Source: Amaurobius ferox (lineage: Eukaryota > Arthropoda > Arachnida > Araneae > Amaurobiidae). Taken from it: 64,000 nucleotides of DNA. A program made the translations under genes and the position numbers. The number at the start of each line of letters is the position of its first letter. Position 1 is the first letter of the stretch. Below are positions 25,296-39,821 of this stretch, one piece after another. Where the stretch lies: the NCBI GenBank assembly GCA_951213105.1, contig OX578153.1, positions 53,474,520 through 53,538,519 of the forward strand, read 5' to 3'. Below the pieces are notes generated by a model that had not been told where the DNA came from, ran no database searches, and saw only the letters and a program-made list of their open reading frames with translations.

Positions 25296-26681
25296 GCACC
25301 TGCTTGTTCATGTCAGCCGAAGGTAATGGGTTGAGGCACTTTCGCCTTATGCCGTTTCTTCCCACAGTTCTTCAGGTTCAGCGGGCTATGCTCTTGTGCT
25401 TCCTGATGACATAGTAATCGATTTAAATGAATTATCCATCTCAGTAGTCTGCAGGACTGGAAATTGGGCTTAAAATACCACTCTATGTATTTTTTTAAAA
25501 ATATGTATATATCCATTTACTGTATACAGGGTGTCCCATAAAAAATGAACAGTGGAAGATTTTTTGAACCGTTGGTTGTACACCCATAGTTCTAATTCCA
25601 AAAATGCTTTAAATAAGGGAGGAAGTATGAAATAGTAATTTAAATGCTGTACCAAATTTCTGTAAAAAGTTAAGCGAATTAACTTTTTATACAACCCCTC
25701 TATCGAATGAAGTTAAATTGCAAAAATTTTGGCAATACGTTATATAGTCAAACTAAAGAAGAATTTTTGCTCTTAAAACTTCAAATTTAGAACGAAATAA
25801 ATTGTCAAATTTCTTGACCTACACCACTTTCTCTTAACTTTTCGAAACTCTTTTAATCATCAAAATTAATGAATCCAGGGTCGTTCACAAATTAAATTGA
25901 TACATAGAAACTATTTAGCGGCTTTTTAAAACACATTTTTCTATGATTTGTGTTTGGAACTATTGACACTTCAGTAAGGTAAATAAAAAAGATTATTGTA
26001 ATTTTATTGGCCTGCCAGTTATTTTCCTGTCAAAATCTATGGAAAAATAAACGTGCCTTTCAGGTTTTGAAGGATTCTATAGGATCATTGTAAACCACTG
26101 TGTTTAGTAGATAAGTTTCTAAAATATTTTTGTCACTGCAATTTTTCCATCAGAATAAGAGCCCTTATAGACGAATCGGTTAGCACTTTTGTATGCGGTA
26201 CAGAAGGTGGCGGATTCGAGTAGACTGATGGAGGATTAGGTTAGACTGGAGAAGATGTTCTTGAGTACTTACAGCCCGGATACTCGCACATGAATATGAT
26301 GATAAATAGACTAAAATATCTATTTCTTTCTTTTCTATTAGTATTTTTTGTCCTTTTGAGGTATATTGACAACGAAGAGAATCTGTTGATTGATATGCAT
26401 GCCGCACAGATTGATATGCACAGATTGACATGCTAGCCGCAAAATAAAAACTCTAGAAGGGCTTTACGGAAACGATGATAGTATTCTTTTACCGTATCTC
26501 TCAGTAGGAGTCCGTTGAATTCGTCTTAAATTAAAATCATCTCAAAGAGTTCGGCATTGATATACAAGTTATATAAATAAAACAAAGTTTAATAAGTGCA
26601 TTTTTTTACTTTAAGAGTTAAAATTGTGAAAATAATGAAATACATCTTTTCGATTGAAAATATGCTTCTGTAGTCTAAAAT
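25296..26681. other. Unassigned region with a tRNA-like patch
   Basis: No gene is supported. Bases about 26,163-26,222 read GACGAATCGGTTAGCAC...GGTGGCGGATTCGAG, which resembles the A-box and B-box arrangement of a tRNA-derived SINE head. The flanks are too decayed to call an element, and it cannot fold as an intact tRNA. Confidence 0.3.
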
Positions 26682-28537
26682 TAAAAATCTGATGTGGGCA
26701 ACACATGACTTTCCCTGCAGACTTATATCCACGTTCTCTTTATTTTAATTAAATTTAATTCACTTTTAATTAAATTTTCGTTCTCATTTGGTAACTGGAC
26801 TTATTTTCAAAGGTGGCGTAGAGACAATACGAAAAAACAAAAATATCTCGAGAACGGCTAGTACTAGTGTAATGGGATCGGTCTTATTCTTTTCTTCGTT
26901 AAAAATTACGTATTAAACAAGCATTTCATGGATATATTTGAGTATACGTAGTTTCTTATTTTAGATTTTGGCAATTTTTGCGGGCCATTTTGCAAAAAGA
27001 GGAAGGTTATTTTTTTTCGAACCATACCAAAATCTAACCAGCACCCTGGTGTCCCATAATTGACTTACCTACCAAATTTTGTGGAATTCGGTCCATTAGT
27101 TTTTCAGCTAGAAGGGATACAAACTTTTGCGAGCCATTTCGCAAAACAATGCAGGTTATTTTATCCCGAATCGTACTCAAAACTAATCAGCACCAGACTC
27201 GCTCACAAGTGACTTACCTACCAAATTTTGTGAAATTCGGCCAATTACTTTTTTAGTTAGAGTGGATACAAAATCTGCACAGGCAGACAGACACACAGAC
27301 AGACAGACAGACAGCCAGACAGACACACACACAGACACACACAGACGCCAGGCTAAAAATAGTTTTTTCTTATTCTAGAGGTCTCGAAGCGTGTAGATCC
27401 GTCGAAAACTCGAGTTGCGATTTTCGGCATGATTCCAATACTTTCCCTATACATTACCATGTATTGCAGGGAAAGTAAAAATCTGATGTGTACAGCACAT
27501 GACTTTCCCTGCAGACTTATATCCACGTTCCCTTTATTTCAATTAAATTTAATTCACTTTTAATTCAATTTTCGTTCTTATTTGATAACTGGACTTATTT
27601 TCAAAGGTGGCGTGGAGAAAATACGAAAAAAACTAATATATCTCGAAAAGGCTAGTCCTAGTGTAATGGGGTTGGTCTTATTCTTTTCTTCGTTAAAAAT
27701 TATGTATTAAACAAGAATTTAACGGATATATTTGAGCATACGTAGCTTTTTAGTCTAATTTCGACAATTTTTGCGGGCCATTCTGCAAAAAAAAAGGCAG
27801 GTTATTTTTTTCTGAATCGTACAAAAATCTAATCAGCACCAGGGTGACTTATACGTGACTCATCTACCGAATTTTGTGAAATTCGGACCATTAGTTTTTC
27901 AGCTAGAGTGGATACAAGCTTTTGCTGGTCATTTCGCAAAAAAAGGCGGGTTCTTTTATCACGAATCATACCCAAATCTAATCAACACCAAGGTCGCCCA
28001 CCAGTGACTTATCTACCAAATTTTATGAAATTTATTCGACTGTGAGTGTTAGAGTGGATATATGCAATCAAGTTTTGCGGACAATTTTGTAAAAAAATGC
28101 AGGTTCTTCTTTTTCGAATTATATCAAAATTTAATCACCACCAATGTGACCCCCAGGTGACTTATCTACCAAAATTTGTAACATTTGATCAATTAGTTTT
28201 TCAGTAAAAGTGGATACAGGCAACTTTTCTGACCATTTCGCAAAAAAAGACGCGTTATTTTATATCGTATCGCACCAAAAACTAATCAGCACCAGGGTCA
28301 CACACATGTGACTTGCATACCAAATTTTATGAAATTCGGTCGGTTAGTTTTTGGATTGAGTGGATACATACATTGCACAAACAGACAGGCATATAAACAC
28401 ACACAAACGTCATTCTAAAAATTAATGTTTCACATTATTGTTGTCCCAAAACGTGTAGATTTTTCGAGAACTCGAGTTGCGATTTTCGGCATGATTCCAA
28501 TACTTTCCCGATGATTTACCATATATTGCAGGTAAAG
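26682..28537 (-). repeat. Two tandem family A copies (second is extended)
   Basis: Two minus-strand units (26,682-27,476 and 27,477-28,537). The second has four sub-repeats instead of two, showing that sub-repeat number varies between copies. Both carry ACAG/CACA microsatellites and end in the GGGAAAGT hairpin. Confidence 0.82.
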
Positions 28538-30870
28538 TAAAATGCGTCCACTGTTTAGTTTTGCTACTGCATATACAGTATATATAATTCCACTGCTGTC
28601 AAATAGTTAAAAATGAGTCCAATACTCATCCTCGAAATCGTGGAACAATTGAAGTAATAATATAGGTATGACATATATAAGAATGCTGTTCATTCATCCA
28701 AATTTCTCTTTAACAATTTTGATTTAAAAATACGTCATTCGTATATATATTGCTTCTATATTATCACTTCTATCGCTCTTAAAATCCTGTTAATGTCCAA
28801 ATACAATTCCTTTATGGGCGTCCTACGATTTCATACTACGATATAAGAATATTGATATAAGAATATAAGATCTACGATATAAGAATATTGTGACAGCTAA
28901 ATCTCATTTTTTAGCTTTTTAGTGCATTTAATGCATTAAAACAGTGCAACTTAAAAAGTTTTTGTCGATATATACTTTCAATTATTCTTAACGTTAAAGA
29001 TATAAATCTATAACTTAGAAAAAATTTACAAGATTTGTGATACTTCTTCGGTGTCAATATATTTACCGCAAATATAGGGATATATCGAATTTGAACATAT
29101 AAAAGCAAAAACTTCGTCCTTCAAAATACTTTATTTTGTTGTTTATATGTAACATAAATATAGGGGATTTGTGTTGAAGGTTAGTCATCATTGCAATATA
29201 TTTTAATTGAAGTTATTCTCCAAACGCTAGTACATTTTTACTGTCTAAAATTTCCGTCTGATATTTTACATTTTCCCCAGATACTGTTAAACAAAATCGG
29301 TTCCAAAAATGCTTTATTTACATTCCATAATTCAGGGAGTAACAATTCGTTGGATCGATAGAACACAACCGCGACAGTGCAAATAATATGGCTACAGTAC
29401 ATATGAAGTTATAAAAAATAAGTTTTCTGACAAATGTGTTTTGTTTAAAGTCAATAATTTCGAATTAGATCTAGTATTCGGTTCATTTTCATTGAATCGT
29501 GACAGATGGGACATATCGTACCATTAAGCGCCTATTTCTAAAATTGTTCGTATATGAGTAGCATCTTTTGTGCGAGTCGGTTTTGGTTATTTTCGTTTGT
29601 TCTTATTTCCAATCTCAAGCGTGCATTCTAAGTTGTACATTTAATCTGCGTGGTTAAGTATTGTAATTTCTTTTCTCTGGGCAGTGATATATGTAGGCTT
29701 CTTTGCAGTGTCAAACAGACTTTCCTAAAATTTTGCAAATATAGGAATAATTTTATTACAATTTATTTTATAAATATTTCTGAAAGATAATTTATATAAT
29801 TAATAAGAAAAGTTTGCAATGAAGTAAAAGGAAATCGAAAGATAAAAGAATGTTTTAACGCAGAGTTAGCAGAAAATTTTATATATAATAGGTTTTTTAA
29901 ATTTCCAATTACATTTTATTATTATTCAATTTTTAATAAAAACATTATTTATTAATTTTAGGAAAAAATCATAAGGATTAATTAGAATAGAATTAAAGCA
30001 TTAGAACTAAATTAGGATTAAAGCATAATGATTAATTAGATTTAGCAACAGCTTAAAGATTAATTTTTATTTCTTATGTAATGTTTACTCTTTTCAAAGA
30101 TATATATGACTACTTAGAACTGAAACTGCTTGAAAAAAGAAAGCATAAGGGAATTAGGCGACTGAAAGTGTTTCATTATCATTATGAGCGCTCATCATCA
30201 GGTTGTAAGCAGTGTGTTTCGATGGAAGTGTTGTTGTTGTTGAGACCCAGACCGTCCGACCTACCAGAAAGGTGTAAGGTAACTGTATGGACGGCCGGGA
30301 AGTGCCACCCAATTTAGACCGGAACCCAGTGGGGGAGGCATCCACAGGGACCGTACCCTCCTTCCCCTACCACCAACCTCTCGGAAGGACTTACGGACCC
30401 ACATGTTTAACGTGATCGTACTCCGCATGAACACGGCGGCATTTGTGGCAGCGTGCAAATCTAGCACGCAAACCACGGGGATACCGCACCCGAGATGGCC
30501 AACAGCACGCGGCGTTCCGAGGTGGTCACCCACCAAGTACTAACCGCGCCCGATGCTGCTTCACTTCGGTGATCTAACGAGAACCGGTGTTTTCAGCACG
30601 GTACGGCCGTTGGCCCTTCGATGGAAGTGTGAAATCGCTTATGTATTTAATCTTTCGACAGAAACACACCGCTTTTGAAGTACTGACGAGGAATTAAAAT
30701 GGTCATGAAACGATGGTAGTCACCCAATCTCTTAATACTGGCCTTCTTCAAGGAACTACTAAGAATCATATTCTCACAAGCATCAGTTATATGCTTTGCA
30801 TTTAAAAGCTGGCTTGTCTAAACTTCCATTGACAGGATATTGATGTAAAATGTCTATTGAAATGGGAATT
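28538..30870. repeat. Segment D, reference copy
   Basis: This 2.3-kb stretch is a paralogue of two other regions. Bases 28,538-29,110 match 36,556-37,085 (shared GAGTCCAATA, TTTAACAATTTTGATTTAAA). Bases about 29,140-30,860 match 40,590-43,275 plus 61,940-62,345 (shared TTTATTTACA(T/C)TCCATAAT, GAACTGAAAC(T/A)GCTTGAA, GCATAAGGGAATT). In this copy the sequence is continuous except for one SINE, so it serves as an empty-site reference for insertions in the other copies. No coding capacity was found. Confidence 0.7.
30218..30630 (-). mobile_element. 5S-headed SINE with 14-bp TSD
   Basis: A minus-strand SINE (30,232-30,616) bounded by the duplication TTCGATGGAAGTGT (30,218-30,231 and 30,617-30,630). 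Reading on the minus strand: 5S-like head (GCCAACGGCCGTACCGTGCT ... GTTGGCCATCTCGG), a linker with GTTTGCGTGCTAGATTTGC, the common body starting GCCGCCGTGTTCATGCGG, and a CAA tail. The paralogous segment near 62,110-62,130 lacks it, giving an independent empty site. Confidence 0.92.
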
Positions 30871-33800
30871 TTTACAAATATATTCAAAATACAGAATGTT
30901 TGATTGATTTTACGGCAATTAATCTATTGGACAATAACTTGATGATAAAATTATAGGATGATGATTTGATTGATGCATAAAATGATGGAATTGATGTATA
31001 AAATGATGGAATTGATGCATAAAATGATGGATTTGATGATGGAATAAAATACGAGGTTTTACCATGAATTTAACTTTAAAACTTAAAACATTAGTCCTAA
31101 AATTATAAAACATTGAATTTTTCAGATTTTTCTCAATATTATATAATTTATTATTTATATTGATGTAGTTCAAAGAGAAACTGGGGATGAAATGAATTTA
31201 TTGAGAAAATATTTGTTAGAATTTAATCGGGAAAAGAAGTGTTGCTAGCTTTAGTCATACAAATACCATATTTATAGTGTGTGGTAGTCGTAAGTGTATC
31301 AATAATTGATTTATTTGAGCGTAGTAGTATTGATTAGAAGAATCATTATTATTTTAAGGATGTTTTATTGTGTGTATAACCAACCTATATGTGTGTAGTA
31401 TTTGGACAACACTTGGTGGTTGTATGCGTGTTATATGCCAAACTATCGTTTGTATCGGTCTCAATTACACAGATTATTTTTAACCACTGAAAACAATTGA
31501 GAAGTAATTTCCATTTGTAATTCATGGAATTAATTTATGTTAGTATAAACGTTATAACCTTTAAACAGCATAACTAATTTACACATTACTGTTTGAAGAA
31601 CGTATAAATTAGTTATATACATTCATCAAGAATAGCTGTCGCAAAAAGTTTGAAATTTTGCACTGTAATCACAACTAACGCTGGCTAGGTTTTCAGCTAT
31701 AGAAATCTAACATAGTATTTAAGAACTAGAAAATAGTGTGAAAAATATAAAAACTATGACGATAATTTTTCTCAAATACGGTTTCAAGGATTCTAGCAAA
31801 GTTTTCTCTTAATTTAGTTTCATATAAATACAAATGAAACCCGTATTAATCGCTTTCCCGGGAAAAGTCCCGTCCCCGCTCAAAACAGATCTTCCCGCTT
31901 CCACTACAGCCAAAACAGCAAATCATGTCTTTAGTTCATCTTAAAAATCCCACAAATTTGACGCCTCTCTTTCACATTTTCGTTAAAAATTTTGCTTTCA
32001 TAGTTTTTCATTATTTCTGTACTATGTGGAATGCATAGTGTCGCATTCCATTTCATATCCTCACATATGCAATCAACATCCACTGAAGTCAAGGCATATC
32101 CCTTGACCAGTGAATTGTAACATATGCAATCTCGCATATGCAGTTCTCCAAAATCAAAGCACAAGCATCGAGCTGTACGTTGTAGATATGTAGGTATTGA
32201 CAAAACCCTTGCAGTTAATTGTGTTGCGCTGTCACAAGTTCGCATGTCTAAGGAGTTATTGATCCAGATATTTACACCAATCAAAGCTTACAGATAACAA
32301 TCAGAACTCTTTCCTATTAGGAATATCGAGCAAGAACTTTTGCAGTTAGAACTTTTGCAACCTTAGTGTTTCCTCGGAACGTTTACATTGATCTGTAACA
32401 CTCTTAAATATAATGGAGGACTGATTACCAAGAATGTTTAATAAACAATTGAATTTGTTGAGAAACCTGTGTTCTATTCTTTATTGAACTCAACTACTCC
32501 TTCTCGCCCAACCTTCCATTATATTAGAAATAAAAATATCATCATTTCCACTCAAATGAACAGCTGCTAGAGACGCGAATTTGGCTAGCATTTGATCGAA
32601 AACTTACTAAATTTGATCAACAAAGTGAGACTTCTTCTATTTAGACCCAGACAGTCCGACCTACCCGATGGTGTAAGTATATATTTGTATGGTTCAATTT
32701 AGATCGGTATCCAACAGTCGAACATATCCAGAGGTTAGAATGATTTAAAGGGCGTCATTTTTTTTTAAATGATATTTTACCAATCTTGTAAGACTGGGAA
32801 GGAATTGTATTTTTAAGAAAATTCAAAATACTTTTGAAATAAAAAATTGAGTAACATACAAAATATTGACCTTCCGTAGAAAATAAATTATAAAATACAT
32901 ACATAATTTTTATTGAAAAGTTAACAGAGTCGTATAATTATAATAAATCAAAATAATGCTTGTGACATAATGACATACAAAACTTTCTTGAAGGCAGCAG
33001 GCATATGTAAGTAGGTGACGATATTTGTTTCGAAGGCTTTTTAAGACCCTTCTTCAGGTGAAAAGAACAGGTAAAGGATTATCTCCCATTCACAACCACT
33101 AAGAAAGGACTGTTCGTTTGCTGGGACTAACAGTTCTTTCTTATTAACTGAGCTGATTGAGGATGTATGGAAGGAGCTTATTTAGAGCGTGTCAAAGACG
33201 TTTATGTATCGGACTCATATTAAGGAACCAGCTTTCGGTTAATTTGTTCCAGTATTTAATACTTTTAGATGGTTTAAGCCATTATCACATGACATATTTT
33301 CCATGTCGTCATAGGGGTATTTGGGGGGAGGGGATACAAAAGCACCCCCTAGAAAATTGTTAATTTAATTAAAAGCCAATATAAGAAAAAAAATACCACA
33401 AAAATGATTTTTAGAATTAGAACATTCAACCACACTTGTAAGTTTTTTTATACGTGTATATTAATAAAAACATTATTGTCCAATTTGTTAGTTTAGTTCT
33501 TTGTTTCCAGGAAGGTCCTGTTAAAAATACGGAAACCTGTTATGAAAAGGGGGAATATTTTTTAAAAGTGGTACACAATGATTTTTAAAAATTAGAGCAT
33601 ACTAATTTTTAAAAGTGCTATACACACTAATTCCTATAATGTGATGTTCATACCATCTATTCAAATTAAATTTGTAATAATACATATTTCAAGGTTGATA
33701 GTAATCCATAAATTTTTAATGCAATCAATATGTCACCCATCTGGTCGGCTTTCTGTGTCACTGGGGCAGGGATATTGGATTCGGAAATAATTTTTGTCCT

Positions 33801-34939
33801 CCCAAATTTTGTTCGCTTTCCTTGGGAGAAGCTCAAAATTTTTCTATGTTAGATTCTGCACCATGAGAGCATGGAGCAGAATGCTCTGATGGTTCTCGAA
33901 TGAGGGTCCAAACAGGTCCAAAACTGTAGCTACTTCATGCCACCCACCTATACCCATCCTCTAACCGGAATCGGTTTATTCAACAAAATTATACAAACTG
34001 GTGAGCAACATGCATTACCAAATAATATATCAATCAAAGATATAAGCACTGTATTGGGCAAAACTGGAATGAACTATCCGTTCATGAACTTCCCTCAGGA
34101 TTAAGTCAATCTTCGGAGCTGATATTCTCCTTTACGAAGTCTCCTTTCCATTGTGCCACTGTGGTCTCCCCAGTTCTTGCGGTGTTCGTTCATTGGTCCG
34201 GATTATCTTCACCCATATTCAAGATAAAAATCAATAAATTTAACAGCTAAGAACTATAATTAAGCTCATCTCTACTGCAAATTTCCGGTCAATAAACTTT
34301 TAGAGTCACAAAATAACGACATAGAAATTACACTTTTAGGAACTATAATTACATATTAAACATTTAGAAACACAATTATTGTCAATACAACAAATCAGGC
34401 TAAGAATTCAGCAAGCCGAGAAATTTTCAGTAATACAAACATAATATTACTGTTAGTGATTTCAGTAATAGTGTCACAATATTACTAATTACACTTGCAA
34501 TAAGACATTCACAATATTACTGAGAAATAGCATTGCAACACCACGAATTGCAACACCATGAATAAATCATCAGAACTGAATGAAAGTTTTTCCACAAACG
34601 ACATGTATTGATACTAATTATCGACCAAATTTACAAAGCAGAAAAGAATATTACTCGTAGAAAATCAGTATTCACTTATGCCAGAATGCGCTGCAATAAG
34701 TGCTTCTATACGATGTAGCATAGAAACAAACATATTTTAATTTGTACCTGCGGATGAGCATTTTAAATTGCTTCTATCCGAATCCATTGTTTAGATATTA
34801 GCTACGGTACAAGCATCACAACCGAGTTGCCGAAAGACGATATCATAGATATGTCCGATTGCCGACTTATCCCGTGAATAAGCAGTCCAAGGAAGATGTA
34901 TCCATTGTGGTGAAAACACACTTCCCGGGAATCTAAATA

Positions 34940-34977
<38 letters not shown>

Positions 34978-35030
34978 CCCCTGTATTCATGTTCAGAGTA
35001 AAAATCACATTGTTGTAAGATAAATAAAGT
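30871..35030. other. 4.2 kb without recognised genes
   Basis: Four items stand out: a 21-bp minisatellite at 30,958-31,045 (AATTGATGCATAAAATGATGG, about four units); a decayed SINE-body relic in minus orientation at about 32,640-32,730 (AGACCCAGACAGTCCGACCT); a (CT)n tract at 34,945-34,975; and an AT-rich stretch near 32,400-32,530 where ATATAATGGAGG and CCTTCCATTATAT form a loose inverted pair. A 117-codon minus-strand open frame at 31,931-32,284 has no recognisable domain and I do not call it. Confidence 0.4.
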
Positions 35031-36555
35031 TCTGATGTGGACAGCACATGACTTTCCCTGCAGACTAAAATTTATATTTCCTTTATTTCTTTAATAATTC
35101 ATTAGATTGAATTTAATTGAACCAAATAACACTAAATTTGCATTTTTAATTCAATTTTTGTTTTTATTTGGTAATTGTACATTTTTTCGAAATCGGCGTA
35201 ACAAAAGTGCAAGAAATCTCAAATATCTTGAGAACGGTTAGTCCTTAAGTATAATGGAGTGTGATATATTATTTTGCTCTTCAAAAATTGCGTATAAAAC
35301 AACAAGAATTTAATTGATACATTTAAGCATACACTACTTAGTCTTTTTTTAGATTTTGGCGGGCCATTTCGTAAAAAGGTTGTTCTTTTCCGAATCGTAC
35401 CAAAATCTAATCAGCACCAGAGTATCCCACAAAGAACTTTTCTACTAAATTTTGGGACATTTGGTAAATTAGTATTTTAGCTAGAGCGTATAAATGAAAT
35501 TTTTAAGGACCATTTCGTAAAAAAGACGGTTCTGTTTTTACGAATCGTACTAAAAACTAATCAGAACCAGGGTCACATCCAAGTGACTTACCTACCAAAT
35601 TGTATGGAATTCGGTCCATTAGTTTTGAGTTAGACTGGATACATACATTGCACAGACACACAGGCACACACACAGACGTCACGCTAAAAATAGATTTTTC
35701 ATATTCTAGAGGTCTCGAAACGTGTAGGTCCATCGAATACTCGAGTTGCGAATTTCGGTATGATTCCAATACTTTCCCTATACATTAGCATGTATTGCAG
35801 GGAAAGTAAAAATCTGATGTGGGCAGCACATGACTTTCCCTGCAGACTTATATCCACGTTCTCTTTATTTTAACTAAATTTAATTCACTTTTAATTCAAT
35901 TTTCGATCTCATTTGGTAACTGGACTTATTTTCAAAGGTGGCGTAGAGAAATACCCAAAAACTAAAATATCTTGAGAACGGCTAGTCCTAATGTAATGGG
36001 GTTGGTATCATTCTTCGTAAAAAATTACGTATAAAACAAGCATTTATTGGATATATTTGAGCGTACGTAGTTTTTTATTTTAAATTTTGACGATTTTTGC
36101 AAGCCATTTGGCAAAAAAAGACAGGCTAATTTTTTTCAATCGTACCAAAATCTAATCAGCACCAGGGTGACCCACAAGCGATTTATCTAGCGCATTTTGT
36201 AAAATTCGGTTCATTAGTTTACCAGCTACAGTGGATACAGGCTTTTGCAAGTCATTTCGCAAAAAAAGGGGGGTCCTTTTAACCGTATCGTATCCAAAAC
36301 TAATCGGCACCAGATTCGCCCACAAGTGACATACCTACCAAATTTTATGAAAGCCGGTCAATTAGTTTTTAGTTAGAGTGTATACAACATCTGCACAGAC
36401 AGACAGACACACACACAGAGACGTCATGCTAAAAATAGTTTTTTCGTATTCTAGAGTTCTCGAAACGTGTAGATCCGTTGAAAACTTGAGTTGCAATTTT
36501 CAACATGATTCCAATACTTTCCCTATACATTACCATGTACTGCAGGGAAGTAAAA
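35031..36555 (-). repeat. Two tandem family A copies
   Basis: Minus-strand units 35,031-35,808 and 35,809-36,555, the first more diverged. Both end in the ATTACCATGTA(T/C)TGCAGGG hairpin arm. A segment D copy follows directly, the same order as at 26,682-29,110. The pair plus D was therefore duplicated as a block, or A inserted next to D before duplication. Confidence 0.8.
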
Positions 36556-37085
36556 ATGTGTGCAATGATGAGTTTCGCTTCTGTATATATAACATATATA
36601 ATGCATTTTTGTAAAATAGTTAAAATGAGTCCAATAATTAGCCTCGCAATAGTGGAACAGTAGAAGCAATAATATAGATATGACATATATACGAATGATT
36701 TTTATTCATTGGAATTTCGCTTTAACAATTTTGATTTAAAACTCTGTCATTCTTACATATATCATTTCTATGCTATCACTTCTATTGTTCTCAAAATCTT
36801 GGTAATGTCCAAATATAATTCTTTTATCGGCGTTCCACGATTTCATTTTTAGTTATATATGACCACATACTGTGAGAGCTAAAAATTGTTTTTTTTTCTT
36901 TTTGGTGTATTATCTTAAATGCGTGTAACTTAAAAAGTTTTTTTAGAAACATACATTCAATTATTAATAGCCTTAAATATAAAACACTATAGCCTAGCAA
37001 AAATTTACTGTTAATAGATTTGCCGTAATTATAGGGAGATATGGAACTTGGAGAAATAAAAAAAAAATTTTTGTTCTTCAATGTC
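36556..37085. repeat. Segment D partial copy
   Basis: Matches 28,538-29,110 by eye over most of its length with many substitutions. It contains no gene. Confidence 0.6.
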
Positions 37086-37309
37086 CGTTTTTACTTTCCC
37101 TGCAATACATGGTTATGTATAGGAAAAGTATTGGTATCGTGTCGAAAATCGCAATTCGAGTTTTTGACGGAGCTACATATTTGGAGACCTCTAGAATACG
37201 AAAAACCTATTTTAGTGTGACGTCTATGTGTGTGCCTGTGTGTATGTCTGTGTGTCTGTGTGTATGTCTGTCTGTCTGTGTGCCTGTCTGTCTGTGCAAT
37301 GTATGTATC

Positions 37310-38135
37310 CACACTGTAAATACTCCTCTACTGTTGTATTGCTGTGTAAAGTGTTGTTTCGTTCGTCGTTGAGACCGATTATCTCAACACGACTTCTATC
37401 CGTCGGTCTCTCTCCCCAAATATTCAGGATGGGGCGACCGAAATCGAACCGATGCGTAATTACAACAAAGTAACGTTGCCCGAGCGGATTTTGCACATGA
37501 GTTTCGATCCGTGAAATTCAGCAAACAGAACCAGGAGTCATACTTGGATTTGACACGGCAGACTTATTTTAAACATAACAAGAATTTATTTAAATTTAAC
37601 AGTTAAAAAATTTTACAGATTAAATTATTATGGGCGAATGACCCCCAAGATGACACATCCTGACAATGGATGTTGAGTAAAAATTAGATAACTTAAAGAT
37701 CAGACAGAAAAGTTGCAGAGACGAAGAGGGGTCATGATGAAACCCGCGGGGCATTCAAAATGCGACCGTTTGTCGTGGCTACTCGCCGAGAGAATCATGA
37801 CGAAAAATAAAGTCCGCCGTATATATCCTCCATCAAGTTCATTGGCTCCTGGCTGTGGCGTATTCTCAGAAACTGTGAATTTTGAGACTAAGCTCAACAA
37901 GTGACACTTTAATGTTTCACATGCCCCTACATCGACATGTTTATTTCCCCAAAACTGCCGTTTTTTGGACGTTAAGCCCTTGTGCTGACACATTCATAAT
38001 GCAACCTATGTGCAAAGTCGGGGAGATTTTTCGTTGGTGTGGGGTCCTTTTCCCCGAACTTATACCGAACATTGAGAGCGGGGTCATTGGCATGTAGGTC
38101 CCCAGGATATCTTCCCAGCAGAACCTTACACACTC
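37310..38135. mobile_element. Solo LTR
   Basis: An 816-bp insertion (37,315-38,130) starting TGTAAATACTCC and ending GAACCTTACA, that is TGTAA...TTACA, the short inverted ends of LTR retrotransposons. The flanking pentamers are CACAC (37,310-37,314) and CACTC (38,131-38,135). The family A consensus at this position reads TATCCACTCTAAC, so the original duplication was CACTC with one later change. It is more GC-rich than the surroundings. No gag/pol lies beside it, so it is the product of LTR-LTR recombination. Strand is unassigned. Confidence 0.75.
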
Positions 38136-38615
38136 TAACTCAAAAATAATGGACCGAATTTCATAAAATTTGGTAGGTAAGTCACTTATGTGTGACCCTG
38201 GTGCTGAATAGTTTTTAGCATGATTCGGTAAAAACGTAACCGTCTCTTTTTGCAATATGGTCCTCAAGAATTTCAAGTATCCACTATAGCTGAAATACTA
38301 ATTGACTCAATTTCACAAAATTTGGTAAATAAGTTGCTTATGGGATACTCTGGTGCTGATTAAATTTTGATACGATTCGGAAATGAACAACTTGACTTTT
38401 TTTGCGAAATGGCACGCAAAAATCGCCAAAATCTAAACAAAGACTACGTATTCTCTATTGTTTCAATTAAATGCTTGTTTTATACGTAATTTTTAACAAA
38501 GAAAAGAAAAAGACCAATCTATTTCTCTAGGACTTATCGTTTTCAAGATATTTGAGATTTTTCGCATTTTTATTACGCCGCTGTTGTAAAAATATCCAAT
38601 TGCAAAATAAAAACA

Positions 38616-39821
38616 ACAAGAAAGATCAATCATGCATAAAGCATTGATTATGAAACACTTTCCAAATTCAATGCAATTTTATTTAAACATCTCTAAAATG
38701 CGATATCTTCCTCGCTAATATTTTTAAAATTACGACAATACTACAATAATTTATTATATTTGAAACTTCGTCGAAAACAAATAAACTTTATTTAAATGAT
38801 GTCATCGAAATGTAAATCGCCTGGCTCACTATATAAAAACAGCATTTCATTCATAAACATTTTTTCATTCCTTTCATTTATCACACTACTACAATCATTT
38901 ATTTTATTTAAAAAATTAAAACCATGGAAGTACAAGTAATTTAAGTCTATAACTTCAGTAATTTAAGTCTTAAAACTTCATTGAAAAAATCGTCTGCTTC
39001 TCTTCGAAAAACCATGAATGTTTCATTCATATCAACTATATTGCAGACTCTATGAACTAAATGATTTTGTGTTAAAGAAATACAGCAATTCTAATACAAC
39101 TCATTCTGCATATTTTGCTATTTACATTTTACATAGGTGAAAAATAGGCTTCGTTGTAGAAATAATCAAATTTCGATGAGCATTTATACTCAAATATATT
39201 GTCATTGAGTTGTTTCAGTATGTAGATGCACAGAATTGAAGCAAAAATAAAGCGGTTTTAGGACGGACACAACATTAAATATAAATTAAAAATAACTTTA
39301 AAAATCACGATTTTGACACAAGATGGATACCATATTCTTTTTTGAAGTAGGTTATGTGATCTCTTCATATAATGGTCACGTTATCTCTGTTTATAATGGT
39401 CATGTGATACCTTCATATTAAGGGTTTAATTATTACTTTAATTTTTATTTTAAAAACTACTGAATATATTTTGCTGACAATTTTTTTTATATATTTATGG
39501 GATAATTTGAATATTTCCTAAAACTTTCGAAGCAATTTGTGAATTTTAAATTCGCTTAAAAAATGTTTGAAAAATTAAGTCCCATAGGGTTCAATGCATA
39601 TCATTATTTCAACCCGCGTTCAATCCAAAACTAATTCGGTGATATTATTCATTTATATTCCCATAGGTCCCGCAGATGATCTGAATAACATACTAAAATT
39701 TCATTTTGATAAAGTCATTTTTACTGCAGTTATCGTGCTAATGGGCAGACAGACAGACAAACAGAATGAAAAAAGTCATAAACACTTCTCAACTGTGTTG
39801 TTGTGTTGTAAAGTCGTAAAA
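38616..39821 (+). repeat. Family C repeat, copy 3
   Basis: Third copy, from ACAAGAAAGATCAATCATGC to the terminal hairpin region GTGTTGTAAAGTCGTAAA. It is inserted in the family A unit between CAAAATAAAAAC and ATTGAATTAAAG, which defines its ends. It carries GTCACGTTAT/GTCATGTGAT variants of the internal palindromes and a short GACA tract. Confidence 0.78.

Noticed and set aside
30261..30536. 91-codon open frame with MVGDHLGTPRAVGHLGC, also at 48,647-48,922
   Set aside because: Both are the same SINE body and linker read as protein; the identity comes from the SINE, and each copy has its own target duplication.
31931..32284. 117-codon minus-strand open frame
   Set aside because: No recognisable domain, no start or neighbour context, in a region of decayed repeats. 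A chance frame or unrecognised element fragment.
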